A stretch of DNA of 64,000 nt from an archaeon (GTDB taxonomy: Archaea > Thermoproteota > Nitrososphaeria > Nitrososphaerales > Gagatemarchaeaceae): positions 620,001 through 684,000 of the forward strand of contig CP066694.1 in NCBI GenBank assembly GCA_016432545.1, written 5' to 3'. Under the pieces are notes generated by a model. That model was not told where the DNA came from. It worked only from the letters and a program-made list of their open reading frames with translations, and did no database searches. Shown here piece after piece: positions 25,709 through 34,149 of the stretch. Each line of letters starts with the position of its first letter. Positions within the stretch are counted from its first letter, which is position 1. A program made the position numbers and the translations under genes.

Positions 25709-25723
25709 ACAACCTCAGGTTGT
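25709..25723. promoter_or_regulatory. Perfect 15-bp palindrome in the thermosome promoter
   Basis: ACAACCT-C-AGGTTGT lies directly downstream of the TATA box and upstream of the expected transcription start, the position where archaeal heat-shock repressors bind. Confidence 0.6.
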
Positions 25724-25737
25724 ATACCTCGAATTAC

Positions 25738-27372
25738 ATGTCTCAAGGGACACCAGTCATCATCCTGAAGGAAGGTTCGGGCGAGTCCAGAGGTAGGGAA
25801 GCCCAAAGGAACAACATCTCGGCTGCGAAGCTGATATCGGAGATAGTCAGGACGTCGCTCGGCCCGAGAGGGATGGACAAGATGCTCGTAGACTCGATGG
25901 GGGACGTGACGATCACCAACGACGGCGCTACAATGCTGAAGGAGCTCGACATTCAGCACCCGGCCGCAAAGATGATGGTCGAGATCAGCAAGGCGACAGA
26001 CAATGAAGTTGGGGACGGAACCACGTCGGCGGTCGTAGTCGCTGGTTCGCTTCTCGAGAAGGCCGAGGACCTGATTGGGAAGGAGGTGCACCCGGTCGTC
26101 ATAGTCGAAGGATACGCGAAGGCGGCAGAGAAGGCGCAGAAGGTCCTCGAGGAGATGGCGGAGAAGGTCGACCCCGCCAGCAGGGAAGACCTCATGAAGA
26201 TAGCAAACACGAGCATGATGACCAAGCTCGTTAACGAGGACTCGCCCCACCTCTCAAGGGTGGTGGTGGACGCGATTCTCCTCGTGGCCGAGAAGAGGGA
26301 GGCAGGGTACAAGGTCGACATCGACAACGTCAAGGTCGAGAAGAAGCCGGGCGGAGCGCTCACCGACACGAAACTCGTGCAGGGAATAGTCTTGGACAAG
26401 GAAGTCGTCCACTCCGGGATGCCGAAGAGGGCGGACGAAGCGAAGGTGGCCCTCATCAACTCCGCCCTCGAGATAGAGAAGACCGAGTTCTCGGCCGAGA
26501 TAAGAATCAACGACCCGACGCAGATGCAACAGTTCATGGACGAAGAGAGCAACATCCTGAGGGGCATGGTGGACAAGGTGAAGTCCGCCGGTGCTAGCGT
26601 CCTCGTCTGTCAGAAGGGGATCGACGACCTGGCGCAGCACTTCCTGGCAAAGGCGGGCATCCTTGCGGTGAGGCGGGTCAAGGAGAGCGATATGACCAAG
26701 CTCGCGAAGGCGACCGGGGCAAGGATCGTCACCAACCTGGACGACCTCTCGGGCAAAGACCTAGGATACGCAAAGCTGGTCGAGGAGAGGAAGCTCGAGG
26801 ACGACAAGTGGGTCTTCGTAGAGGGGTGCAAGAACCCGAAGGCGGTGACAATCCTAGTGAGAGGCGGGACGCAGCGCATCGTGGACGAAGCTGAGAGGGC
26901 GCTCCACGACGCACTCATGGTGACCAAGGACGTCGTCGAACTGCCCGCTGTGGTTGCAGGCGGAGGCGCCCCAGAGGCAGAGGTGTCCTTCCAGCTGAGG
27001 TCGTGGGCTCAGAAGCTCTCAGGCCGAGAGCAACTCGCGGCTCTGAAGTTCGCGGACGCCATGGAGAGCATCCCGCTGACCCTGGCCGAGAACGCCGGGA
27101 TGGACCCTATCGACACTCAGGTCGACCTCAGAGCGAGGCACGGAAAGTCGAAAGAAGGCAAGTGGTACGGAGTCGACGCGCTTAACGGCAAGGTCGCCGA
27201 CATGTACGCGAAGAACGTCTGGGAGCCCCTCGCGGTGAAGCTTCAGATTCTCAGGGCTGCCACCGAGGCCGCATCGATGATCCTGAGGATCGACGACGTG
27301 ATCGCGGCCAGCAAGATGAAGGCACCTCCGGGCGGCGGCGGAGGCATGGGCGGCATGCCCCCGATGGGCTAA
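25738..27372 (+). CDS. thsA: Thermosome (group II chaperonin) subunit
   Basis: 544 aa. ATP-driven folding chamber subunit. [34 protein letters not shown] and a Gly/Met-rich C-terminal tail ([13 protein letters not shown]) are diagnostic. ATG at 25738 follows the palindrome and TATA box; an upstream in-frame start at 25696 would put the promoter inside the gene. Single subunit gene in this window. Slightly overlaps the convergent gene that follows. Confidence 0.97.
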   Translation: MSQGTPVIILKEGSGESRGREAQRNNISAAKLISEIVRTSLGPRGMDKMLVDSMGDVTITNDGATMLKELDIQHPAAKMMVEISKATDNEVGDGTTSAVVVAGSLLEKAEDLIGKEVHPVVIVEGYAKAAEKAQKVLEEMAEKVDPASREDLMKIANTSMMTKLVNEDSPHLSRVVVDAILLVAEKREAGYKVDIDNVKVEKKPGGALTDTKLVQGIVLDKEVVHSGMPKRADEAKVALINSALEIEKTEFSAEIRINDPTQMQQFMDEESNILRGMVDKVKSAGASVLVCQKGIDDLAQHFLAKAGILAVRRVKESDMTKLAKATGARIVTNLDDLSGKDLGYAKLVEERKLEDDKWVFVEGCKNPKAVTILVRGGTQRIVDEAERALHDALMVTKDVVELPAVVAGGGAPEAEVSFQLRSWAQKLSGREQLAALKFADAMESIPLTLAENAGMDPIDTQVDLRARHGKSKEGKWYGVDALNGKVADMYAKNVWEPLAVKLQILRAATEAASMILRIDDVIAASKMKAPPGGGGGMGGMPPMG

Positions 27373-28322
27373 AACGTCGGAAAGCCGAGACTGGCTTCTG
27401 GAAAACCGCCTAACTTCACTGCCTTGTCATAGACCACGCTCGCGACTGCCACGTCCTCCAACGCGGCGCCTCCGGACTTGAACATCGTCTTGCCCTTTGG
27501 CTTGACCCTCCCTGAGATTATTTCCTTCAGTTCCACCGCCTTCCCCCAGTAGAATGTGCCCGCGGCTTCGGCCTGAATCAGGTCCCCGTACTCGGTCTTG
27601 GCCTGGGGGAGGTCGTCTACGGCTATGGTCTCGAAGGTGCCGACAGCCCCGGCCGTAATCTCCGAGTGCTCGGGATTGTTCCCCCCACAAACGTTGATGT
27701 GCGATAGGTCCTCGACTGCAGTCTCCTCGACGAAAGGGACCGCGGCGGACGTGATCGTGGACGCGACCTGGACCCCCCTCATTGCCCCTGAAGCCGTCAG
27801 GGCGGCCTCTGCGTCGATGCCGAGGCCCGAGAGCTTCCCTGCGAACGCCTCACGGTGCCCGGGGTTAGGGCTCCAGACCTTGGCCCGGGTCAGACCGACG
27901 GCCGTCTGAATCGCAATCACCTGGGTGAGCGCCTGCCTGCCCGACCCTAGGACCGCAAGAGTGGGGTTCCGGCTCGGGTGCATGTGCTTCGTGGCGACTC
28001 CCGATGCTCCTCCGGTCCTGAACCTGCCAAGGACGTCGGCACCCATGACCGCGAGGAGCTCGGAGTCCTTCGAGTCGAAGAGCAAGAAGACGAACCTGGT
28101 CCCCTTCGCAGAGCTCAGGTAGCACTTCAGGCCCGACCTCCCAAGGTACGGGAGAGAAGCGTGCATCGCGTTGATCACTGCCCCCGGCGCCCTGGACCTC
28201 GTTCGGGGCGAGTTCACCGCCTCTCCTGCGGACTCCCGCCTGAAGGCCTCCTCGAGCGCGGGAACGACCTCCTTCATGTCAAGGAGGGCCTCGACCTGCG
28301 GCTCAGAGAGTAGGAGCGTCAA
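27369..28322 (-). CDS. Ornithine cyclodeaminase/mu-crystallin family dehydrogenase
   Basis: 317 aa. NAD(P)-binding segment (LAVLGSGRQALTQVIAIQ) within an OCD/mu-crystallin fold; N-terminal half includes INAMHASLPYLGRSGLKCY. The family includes ornithine cyclodeaminase, archaeal alanine dehydrogenase and imine reductases; the substrate cannot be assigned. TTG start seven bases after the preceding coiled-coil gene, so probably co-transcribed with it. Confidence 0.8.
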   Translation of the reverse strand: MTLLLSEPQVEALLDMKEVVPALEEAFRRESAGEAVNSPRTRSRAPGAVINAMHASLPYLGRSGLKCYLSSAKGTRFVFLLFDSKDSELLAVMGADVLGRFRTGGASGVATKHMHPSRNPTLAVLGSGRQALTQVIAIQTAVGLTRAKVWSPNPGHREAFAGKLSGLGIDAEAALTASGAMRGVQVASTITSAAVPFVEETAVEDLSHINVCGGNNPEHSEITAGAVGTFETIAVDDLPQAKTEYGDLIQAEAAGTFYWGKAVELKEIISGRVKPKGKTMFKSGGAALEDVAVASVVYDKAVKLGGFPEASLGFPTF

Positions 28323-28328
28323 CTGGAC

Positions 28329-28571
28329 TTAGGCTTCTTCCTTCTTCTCTTCCGTCTCCGGATTGCCCCAGCGGCCTACCTTGGGGACGCCCTTGGTCCT
28401 GAAGAGTGCCATGCCCTGTTGATACCTCTGGAGCTCGACCTCCAAGAACCTGATGTCCGACGCCAGGGATGCGAGCTGCTTCTCCTTCCCCGACTTCCCG
28501 GTCAGCTCCGCGACCTTCGCTTTTTTCTCCTGGACCATTCCCGAGATGAGTTCCTCGTACTCGGTGGTCAT
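28329..28571 (-). CDS. Small coiled-coil protein
   Basis: 80 aa. Charged and helical (EELISGMVQEKKAKVAELTG; DIRFLEVELQRYQQGM), ending in an acidic-basic tail EEKKEEA. No family recognised. ATG start. It sits immediately before the OCD-family gene and divergent from the zinc-ribbon membrane protein. Confidence 0.6.
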   Translation of the reverse strand: MTTEYEELISGMVQEKKAKVAELTGKSGKEKQLASLASDIRFLEVELQRYQQGMALFRTKGVPKVGRWGNPETEEKKEEA

Positions 28572-28627
28572 CGCAGAAACCCGGCGGCCTGTCGAAACTA
28601 TAAAGGCGTTGTCGATTAGCGGTCGTC

Positions 28628-28900
28628 ATGCGGCCGCAGCTCTTGGTGGGCGGTCTCCTTGTCGGGCTGATGGGAGCCTCCTTCTTGGTCCTCGAGCTGC
28701 CCTTCGTATATTTTTGGGGGATACCGTTTTTGATTGGGGGGAGCCTGATGGCCCTCGCGAGTCCCTTCCTCTCGGAGACCCACGGGCCGGTCAAGCCGCC
28801 AGAAGGGTACAAGTTCTGCGTCTACTGTTCCAACCAGATGCCGGCGGAGGCGGAGAGGTGCCAGCACTGCAACGGCCTTCAGCCCAGGGAGGGAAGGTAG
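28628..28900 (+). CDS. Membrane protein with C-terminal zinc ribbon
   Basis: 90 aa. Two membrane helices (about 5-22 and 28-45) followed by a cytoplasmic zinc ribbon (CVYCSNQ and CQHCNG). TATA-like ACTATAAAGG lies about 25 bases upstream of the ATG. First gene of a plus-strand set with DUF371 and a GHMP-family gene. Role unknown. Confidence 0.75.
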   Translation: MRPQLLVGGLLVGLMGASFLVLELPFVYFWGIPFLIGGSLMALASPFLSETHGPVKPPEGYKFCVYCSNQMPAEAERCQHCNGLQPREGR

Positions 28901-29356
28901 GTGGAGGAGCTCGCGGCGAAGCCTGCGGGTCTGAGGGTCGCGCGGGACGTGGTCTACTTCAGGGGACACCCGATGGTCAGGTCGCTTCATCCGACGACGA
29001 TCGAGGTCACGGCCGATGAGCACCTGACAGAGAAGGGGGACTGCATCGTGGGGGTCGGGGCCACGAAGGGATGCGCCCAGCTGGACGAGGCGGTGAAGTC
29101 CGGCCTGAGGAGGCCCGGCTCAAGGGTCAAGGTCACGTTGAAGGTCGGTGGAGCTTCGTTCGTCGTGCGAGCAGGGGGCGACCCCGGCCTGGAGCTGACG
29201 CACCCGGGGGAAATCGTCATCAGGAGGAGCGGGTTTCTTAGCCCGAGGACTGTAGCGGTCGGAGCGGACGCTGCGGCGGCCGACATCCCGCGCGAGATGG
29301 TCCGGGCACTCTCGAGGGCCGACGCGAGGGGCGAGCTCGAGATCGAGGTCTCCTGA
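28901..29356 (+). CDS. DUF371 family protein
   Basis: 151 aa. FRGHPMVRSLHPTTIEVT and GDCIVGVGATKGCAQLD are the conserved features of archaeal DUF371, of unknown function. GTG start directly after the zinc-ribbon gene stop. Its adjacency to the GHMP-family gene suggests co-expression only. Confidence 0.85.
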   Translation: MEELAAKPAGLRVARDVVYFRGHPMVRSLHPTTIEVTADEHLTEKGDCIVGVGATKGCAQLDEAVKSGLRRPGSRVKVTLKVGGASFVVRAGGDPGLELTHPGEIVIRRSGFLSPRTVAVGADAAAADIPREMVRALSRADARGELEIEVS

Positions 29357-29358
29357 AG

Positions 29359-30303
29359 ATGGGGAAGTACAGCTCCACAGGCTACACGATGCAGGCGCTG
29401 GTGAAGTACCACGGGCTCAAGGACTGGAGCCTACGGCTCCCCTATCACGACAGCATCTCAGTCAACACGACCTCGATGATGACCGAGGCCCAGATATCGG
29501 ACGAAGCAAAGGGGGGAGTCTTCATGGGAGGCAAGCCAGTGGTCACGGCCAATTCTAGGCTCGAAGCAGTTGTGGGGAGGATCAAGCCCGGCGCCAGGGT
29601 CGAAGACTTCCGCATAGACAGCAAGAACCTGCCAAGGGGAGAGGCGAAGGGCGTGGGATACTCCTCGTCCGCAGGTGCGGCCCTTACCCTGCTCTGCCAC
29701 AAGCTCCTGGTCGGGGGAGAGCCTGACTTGAAGTCCCTCTCCAGGACTGCGAGGCTCTTTGCAGCCTCCGCGGCCAGGTCCCTCGTGGGCGGATTTTCGA
29801 GGCTCTACGCCGGGGACGACGACGAGGGGACCTACGCGGAGAAGTTCGCGGACGCATCAGACCTGGACCTGAGGATGGTCATAGTCCCCCTTCCCTCCAA
29901 GGTCAGGACAGAGGAAGCCCACAAGGAAGTGCTCACCTCCCCCTTCTTCGATGCGAGGGTCAGGTCCGCCCAGAAGCGATGCGACGAGATGGAGAAGGCG
30001 ATCCGTGGCAACGACATAGACGCAGTGGGGGTCTTGGCCGAGAGAGACACCTTAGAGCTCCACAGCCTCACGATGACCGGCGAGAACAGGCTTGTGATCA
30101 TGACGGAGGACACCATCAGGATAATCAGCAGGGTCAGGGAGCTGAGGAGTCAGGGGGCGAAGGCGTACTTTTCGATGCAGACGGGGCCCACGGTCTTCGT
30201 GAACACCACGGAGGAGCACGAGAAGGCCGTCAAGCGAGCAGTTGAGAAGATGGGATACAGAGCCTACCTGTCGGGCGTCGGGCCAGAGGCCAGGCTCGCC
30301 TGA
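29359..30303 (+). CDS. Diphosphomevalonate decarboxylase-like GHMP protein with altered active site
   Basis: 314 aa. The mevalonate decarboxylase family is recognisable from ALVKYHGLKDWSLRLP, the P-loop-like GVGYSSSAGAAL, AARSLVGGFSRL and the C-terminal AYFSMQTGPTVFVNT. In true decarboxylases the last segment carries a catalytic Asp (D-x-GPN); here Gln stands in its place and Thr replaces Asn. It may be a mevalonate- or phosphomevalonate-modifying relative, such as the kinase-only mevalonate-3-kinase type, rather than a decarboxylase. ATG three bases after DUF371. Confidence 0.75.
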   Translation: MGKYSSTGYTMQALVKYHGLKDWSLRLPYHDSISVNTTSMMTEAQISDEAKGGVFMGGKPVVTANSRLEAVVGRIKPGARVEDFRIDSKNLPRGEAKGVGYSSSAGAALTLLCHKLLVGGEPDLKSLSRTARLFAASAARSLVGGFSRLYAGDDDEGTYAEKFADASDLDLRMVIVPLPSKVRTEEAHKEVLTSPFFDARVRSAQKRCDEMEKAIRGNDIDAVGVLAERDTLELHSLTMTGENRLVIMTEDTIRIISRVRELRSQGAKAYFSMQTGPTVFVNTTEEHEKAVKRAVEKMGYRAYLSGVGPEARLA

Positions 30304-30327
30304 AAGCGGGGAAGTGATGGACCCGGA

Positions 30328-30555
30328 ATGAAGACGGTCAAGGAGTACCTGGTGGAACTTGAAAGAAACAAGGAGGGGAGGCCCGAGCAGGTCAGGGACG
30401 GGCTTGAGATCTACATCGAGCTGTGGAGGAAGACGATCCTGAGGGGAGTCATAGCTGACTCTGACCGTGTAGAGGACGCCCTCGAGAAGATAGAGAAGGC
30501 CGGCGGGCTCTACACGGCAGCCGAAGGGCCCACGGACGCAGCGCCTACCGGCTGA
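30328..30555 (+). CDS. Small conserved-looking helical protein
   Basis: 75 aa, charged and helical (VKEYLVELERNKEGRPEQVRDGLEIYIELW). ATG 25 bases after the GHMP-family gene on the same strand. No family recognised. Its end overlaps the convergent SDR gene by 11 bases. Confidence 0.55.
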   Translation: MKTVKEYLVELERNKEGRPEQVRDGLEIYIELWRKTILRGVIADSDRVEDALEKIEKAGGLYTAAEGPTDAAPTG

Positions 30556-31321
30556 CCTCGCCGCCGTCGACGACGAGGACCTGTCCGGTAATGAAGCTCG
30601 AGTCATCGCTGGCCAGGAACAGAGCGACCTTGGCCACCTCCTCCGGGGAACCGAAGCGCCCTAAGGGGATCGCGGCCCTGTAGGACTCCAGCTGAGCCTT
30701 GGCGAGCCATTCGACCCATATCGTTTCGATTGACCCCAAGGCCATGCAGTTGACCCTGACCTTCGGCGCGAGCGTCCTCGCGAGCATCCGCGTCATGGAG
30801 ATGACCGCGCCCTTGGCAGAAGCATAGACCAGGCCCTCAGAGTCGCCAGCGAGAGCGGGAGTTGATGCGATGTTGACGACCGCTCCCTTCTTCATGATCT
30901 TGGCGGCCGCCTGGGTGCATAGAAATGTCCCGAACGCGTCGACTGCGAAGACCCGCCTCCACATGTCGAGTGTGATCCTTGAGAGGGGGACGTTCCAGAT
31001 CCGCCTGTCCGACAGGCCCGCCGCGTTTACCAAGACATCCAGCCCGCCGAGCTCACTCCAGACCTCGCGGAAGAGGCGGGACACGCTTTCAGGGTCTGAG
31101 ACGTCGGCGTGCATCGCCGTGGCGGTCCCTCCAGACCTCCGGATCTCCCGGGCCACCCTGTCGATGTGCGGGTCTCCGGCCCTGTGGGCTATCACTACCT
31201 CGGCCCCCTCCGAGGCGAGCTTGCGCGCGATTGCCGCGCCGATGCCCTGAGAAGAGCCCGTCACGAGGGCGCGCTTCGAAGAAAGCCTCGAACCTCGAGC
31301 TGCAGGACTGTTCTTCCGCAA
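30545..31321 (-). CDS. Short-chain dehydrogenase/reductase (FabG-like)
   Basis: 258 aa. Classical SDR: TGSSQGIGAAIA cofactor loop, NAAG, catalytic YASAK with upstream Ser, and C-terminal ITGQVLVVDGG. NAD(P)-dependent oxidoreductase; substrate unknown. A TTG at 31321 is the longest start, and a slightly shorter protein beginning near RLSSKRALVTG is possible. Five bases past the HEAT-repeat gene, so likely co-transcribed. Confidence 0.85.
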   Translation of the reverse strand: MRKNSPAARGSRLSSKRALVTGSSQGIGAAIARKLASEGAEVVIAHRAGDPHIDRVAREIRRSGGTATAMHADVSDPESVSRLFREVWSELGGLDVLVNAAGLSDRRIWNVPLSRITLDMWRRVFAVDAFGTFLCTQAAAKIMKKGAVVNIASTPALAGDSEGLVYASAKGAVISMTRMLARTLAPKVRVNCMALGSIETIWVEWLAKAQLESYRAAIPLGRFGSPEEVAKVALFLASDDSSFITGQVLVVDGGEVSR

Positions 31322-31325
31322 GGAG

Positions 31326-31835
31326 CTAGGGCCTGGGAGCGCGGTCGCGGGCGGTGGAGCTCGCTGAGTACTTCTTCAGGAACTCGATGTTGAAGAGGGA
31401 TGCCTTTGCTGAGTTCCGGACCATCTCGTCGGGGTCGTCCAAGGCCTTCTTCAGGACCTCCTCCGAGTCTGCGGTCCCTATGGACCCGATCGCGGCGGCG
31501 GATTCGTGCCTGACGATGGGGTCGCGGTCTTCGCGGACTGCCTTGGCCAGCGCTGCGTTGCCCGCCGGGAGGCCGATCTGTCCGAGGGAGAAGGCAGCCT
31601 CGTGCCTGACCAGAGGGTCGGGGTCGTTGAACAGGACATCGGCGAGGGCCGGGACAGATTTCTCCGCTCCGACCTCGGCGAGTATGCACACCGCGTGGAC
31701 CCTCAATACGAGGCTCGGTTCGTTCTTCAGGACCTCGATGAAGTAGGACTCGTCCTTCCGGCCCCACGCATCCTCCATCCCTCTCATCACGTCCATGCAG
31801 TGGGCCTCGTCGTCGACTATGACGCTCGTGTACAA
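31326..31835 (-). CDS. HEAT-repeat protein resembling half of deoxyhypusine hydroxylase
   Basis: 169 aa, built of about four HEAT-like repeats. Two carry the dyads VRHEAAFSLGQIG and VRHESAAAIGSIG, the His-Glu pairs that bind iron in deoxyhypusine hydroxylase. The eukaryotic enzyme has four such dyads in two halves; this protein has one half, which could dimerise. A general PBS-lyase HEAT scaffold is the alternative. TATA-like sequence (TTTATAG on the minus strand, about 31,860) precedes the TTG start. Confidence 0.65.
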   Translation of the reverse strand: MYTSVIVDDEAHCMDVMRGMEDAWGRKDESYFIEVLKNEPSLVLRVHAVCILAEVGAEKSVPALADVLFNDPDPLVRHEAAFSLGQIGLPAGNAALAKAVREDRDPIVRHESAAAIGSIGTADSEEVLKKALDDPDEMVRNSAKASLFNIEFLKKYSASSTARDRAPRP

Positions 31836-31879
31836 CGTTTCGGGTGCCAGGGCTTCGGGCTATAAAGTGAACTGCGGCA

Positions 31880-33025
31880 CTACGTGAGCGCGGACCTCAG
31901 GTCGGCCAACAGGTCGACCGCGTCTTCGATGCCCACAGAGAACCGCACGAGGCCCTCGCCGATGCCGATTTCCCTCCTGCGCTCCGGGGTCAGGCTGGTG
32001 TGGGTCATGGTCGCAGGCTGCTCGACAAGAGACTCCACCCCCCCGAGGCTCTCGGCCACCGAGAAGAGCCGAAGTCTTCCGAGGAACTTGCGGGCCGCGG
32101 CCCCTCCCCCCTTCATCTCCGCTGACAGCATCCCGCCCCCAAGCCGCATCTGGGCCTTGGCGAGGCGTCTCTGGGGATGGCTGCTCAGTCCCGGGTAGTG
32201 GACAGACGAGACCTTCGGGTGCCTCTCGAGGAACTCGGCCACCTCCTGCGCGTTCTCACTGTGCCTCTCCATCCTCAAGTGGAGGGTCTTGGCACCTCTG
32301 AGGACGAGGAAGCAGTCGAACGGAGAAGGTACTGCCCCGAGCGCATTCTGGTTGAACTTCACCGCCTCGTAGACCCTGGGGTCAGAGATGGCGACAGCAC
32401 CTCCCACTACGTCGCTGTGCCCACCGATGTACTTCGTGGTGCTATGGACGGCCGCGTCCGCCCCTAGCGCAATGGGGTTCTGGAGGTAGGGGCTCGCGAA
32501 GGTGTTGTCTACGACCGTGGCCGCCCCCCTCTTCCGGGCGAGACTTGAGATCTTGCGTATGTCCGCAATCCGCATCAGAGGGTTCGTGGGGCTTTCGAGC
32601 CAGACGACCTTCGTCCTACCTCGAATTGCGGCCTCGACTGAACTCGGGTCCCGGGTGTCGACGTAGGTTGTCCCCACTCCGAACTTCCTGAAGGTCGTCT
32701 CGAAGAGTCGGACTGTGCCCCCGTAGAGGTCCTTCTCGGCAACGATGTGGTCACCCTTCCTGAGGATTGAAAGCAACAGTGTGGTCTCGGCCCCCATCCC
32801 AGAAGAGAATGCGAGCGCGTGGCGCGCCCCTTCCATCGATGCGATCCTCTGCTCAAGTGCCGTGCGCGTCGGGTTTCCGGTCCTGGAGTACTCCAGCCCT
32901 GCCGTGGGCTTGTCCGCGAACCGGCGAGCAAAGGTTGCCGAGAGGTGGATGGGGACAACTACGTCTCCGCTTAGCGGAAGCCCGGGCTCCTCGCCCGCGT
33001 GGACCGCCCTCGTGCCGAACTTCAT
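31880..33025 (-). CDS. Cystathionine gamma-lyase/synthase family PLP enzyme
   Basis: 381 aa. Cys/Met metabolism PLP family: YSRTGNPTR, SSGMGAETTLLL, VVDNTFASPYLQNP and PLP lysine in HSTTKYIGGHSDVVGG. With the cystathionine beta-synthase-type gene directly upstream it probably cleaves cystathionine to cysteine (reverse transsulfuration). Gamma-synthase or sulfhydrylase activity cannot be excluded. ATG eight bases after the upstream stop. Confidence 0.88.
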   Translation of the reverse strand: MKFGTRAVHAGEEPGLPLSGDVVVPIHLSATFARRFADKPTAGLEYSRTGNPTRTALEQRIASMEGARHALAFSSGMGAETTLLLSILRKGDHIVAEKDLYGGTVRLFETTFRKFGVGTTYVDTRDPSSVEAAIRGRTKVVWLESPTNPLMRIADIRKISSLARKRGAATVVDNTFASPYLQNPIALGADAAVHSTTKYIGGHSDVVGGAVAISDPRVYEAVKFNQNALGAVPSPFDCFLVLRGAKTLHLRMERHSENAQEVAEFLERHPKVSSVHYPGLSSHPQRRLAKAQMRLGGGMLSAEMKGGGAAARKFLGRLRLFSVAESLGGVESLVEQPATMTHTSLTPERRREIGIGEGLVRFSVGIEDAVDLLADLRSALT

Positions 33026-33033
33026 GGACCGGG

Positions 33034-34107
33034 TCAGGACTTGCGCACCTTATCACGTCTGCGGTCTCGGCGAGCCGACCCGGCCCTGCTGTGTCCGGTC
33101 CTCCTTCGAGCCGGCCCGGGGGCCTGCGACTCTGTCTTGAAGCCGTTCTTCCTCATCCATGAATCGTTGAAGACCTTGTTGAGATAGCTGCGACCTGTGT
33201 CTGGGAGAATGACGACGACGAGCTTGCCAGGGCCCAACGAACGCGCGGCCTTGATCGCCCCTACGACGGCGGCCCCCGACGAGGTCCCGGCGAGTATCCC
33301 CTCCTCCCTAGCGAGGCGCCTGGTCATGATCATCGACTCCTCGTCGGTGACTTTCACGAACGAGTCGACTACCTCCATGTCGAGCGTCGTCGGAAGGAAG
33401 TCCTCGCCTATCCCTTCTATCTTGTACGCCTTCGGGGCCGCCCTCTTCCCTCTGTGGAGAGCAGTGAGAATCGAGCCCTGGGGGTCCACGCCCACCACTC
33501 GGACCGAAGGGTTCCTCTCCTTGAGGTACCTGCCCGTCCCGCTGATCGTCCCGCCAGTCCCGACCCCGGCGACCAGCATGTCGACCTTCCCCTTGGTCTG
33601 ACTCCAGATCTCAGGGCCGGTGGATTCGTAGTGGGACCTCGGATTCGCCAGGTTCTCGTACTGGTTGGGCATGAACGATTGGGGTGTCTTTCTGACGATC
33701 TTCTTCGCAACTTCGACGTAGTGCTCGGGGTCGCCGGGGGAGACGTCCGACCGCGTCACTACGACCTTGGCGCCCATCGCCCTGAGTAGGGAGACCTTGT
33801 CGGCGCTCATCTTGTCTGGGACCGTGAAGACCAACTTGTATCCTCTCAACACAGCCGCCATCGCCAGGCCCATTCCGGTGTTCCCTGAGGTGGGCTCCAC
33901 GATTGTCCCGCCGCGGACAAGCAGGCCTTTCCTCTCCGCTTGCCTGATCATGGAGATTCCGATCCTGTCCTTGATACTCCCTCCCGGGTTGAAGAACTCG
34001 AGCTTGGCCAAGATCCTTGGCTTCAGCCCAGCCGTCACCCTCGAGAGTCTGACCATCGGAGTCTCTCCGATGAGCCCCAGGATATCCTCCGCAACGCGGC
34101 CGGCCAT
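33034..34107 (-). CDS. Cystathionine beta-synthase/cysteine synthase
   Basis: 357 aa. Fold-type II PLP enzyme: NPGGSIKDRIG holds the PLP lysine, EPTSGNTGMG binds substrate, GVGTGGTISG binds phosphate. The YLNKVFNDSWMRKNGF ending is typical of cystathionine beta-synthase-type proteins, but there are no CBS regulatory domains; a basic tail of about 40 residues (RRRTGHSRAGSARRDRRRDK) takes their place. TATA-like CACTTTATCAC lies upstream of the ATG. Operon with the gamma-lyase gene. Confidence 0.87.
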   Translation of the reverse strand: MAGRVAEDILGLIGETPMVRLSRVTAGLKPRILAKLEFFNPGGSIKDRIGISMIRQAERKGLLVRGGTIVEPTSGNTGMGLAMAAVLRGYKLVFTVPDKMSADKVSLLRAMGAKVVVTRSDVSPGDPEHYVEVAKKIVRKTPQSFMPNQYENLANPRSHYESTGPEIWSQTKGKVDMLVAGVGTGGTISGTGRYLKERNPSVRVVGVDPQGSILTALHRGKRAAPKAYKIEGIGEDFLPTTLDMEVVDSFVKVTDEESMIMTRRLAREEGILAGTSSGAAVVGAIKAARSLGPGKLVVVILPDTGRSYLNKVFNDSWMRKNGFKTESQAPGPARRRTGHSRAGSARRDRRRDKVRKS

Positions 34108-34149
34108 GTTGTCAGAGTCCCCGTCGGCCGAGTGTGATAAAGTGCCCTC

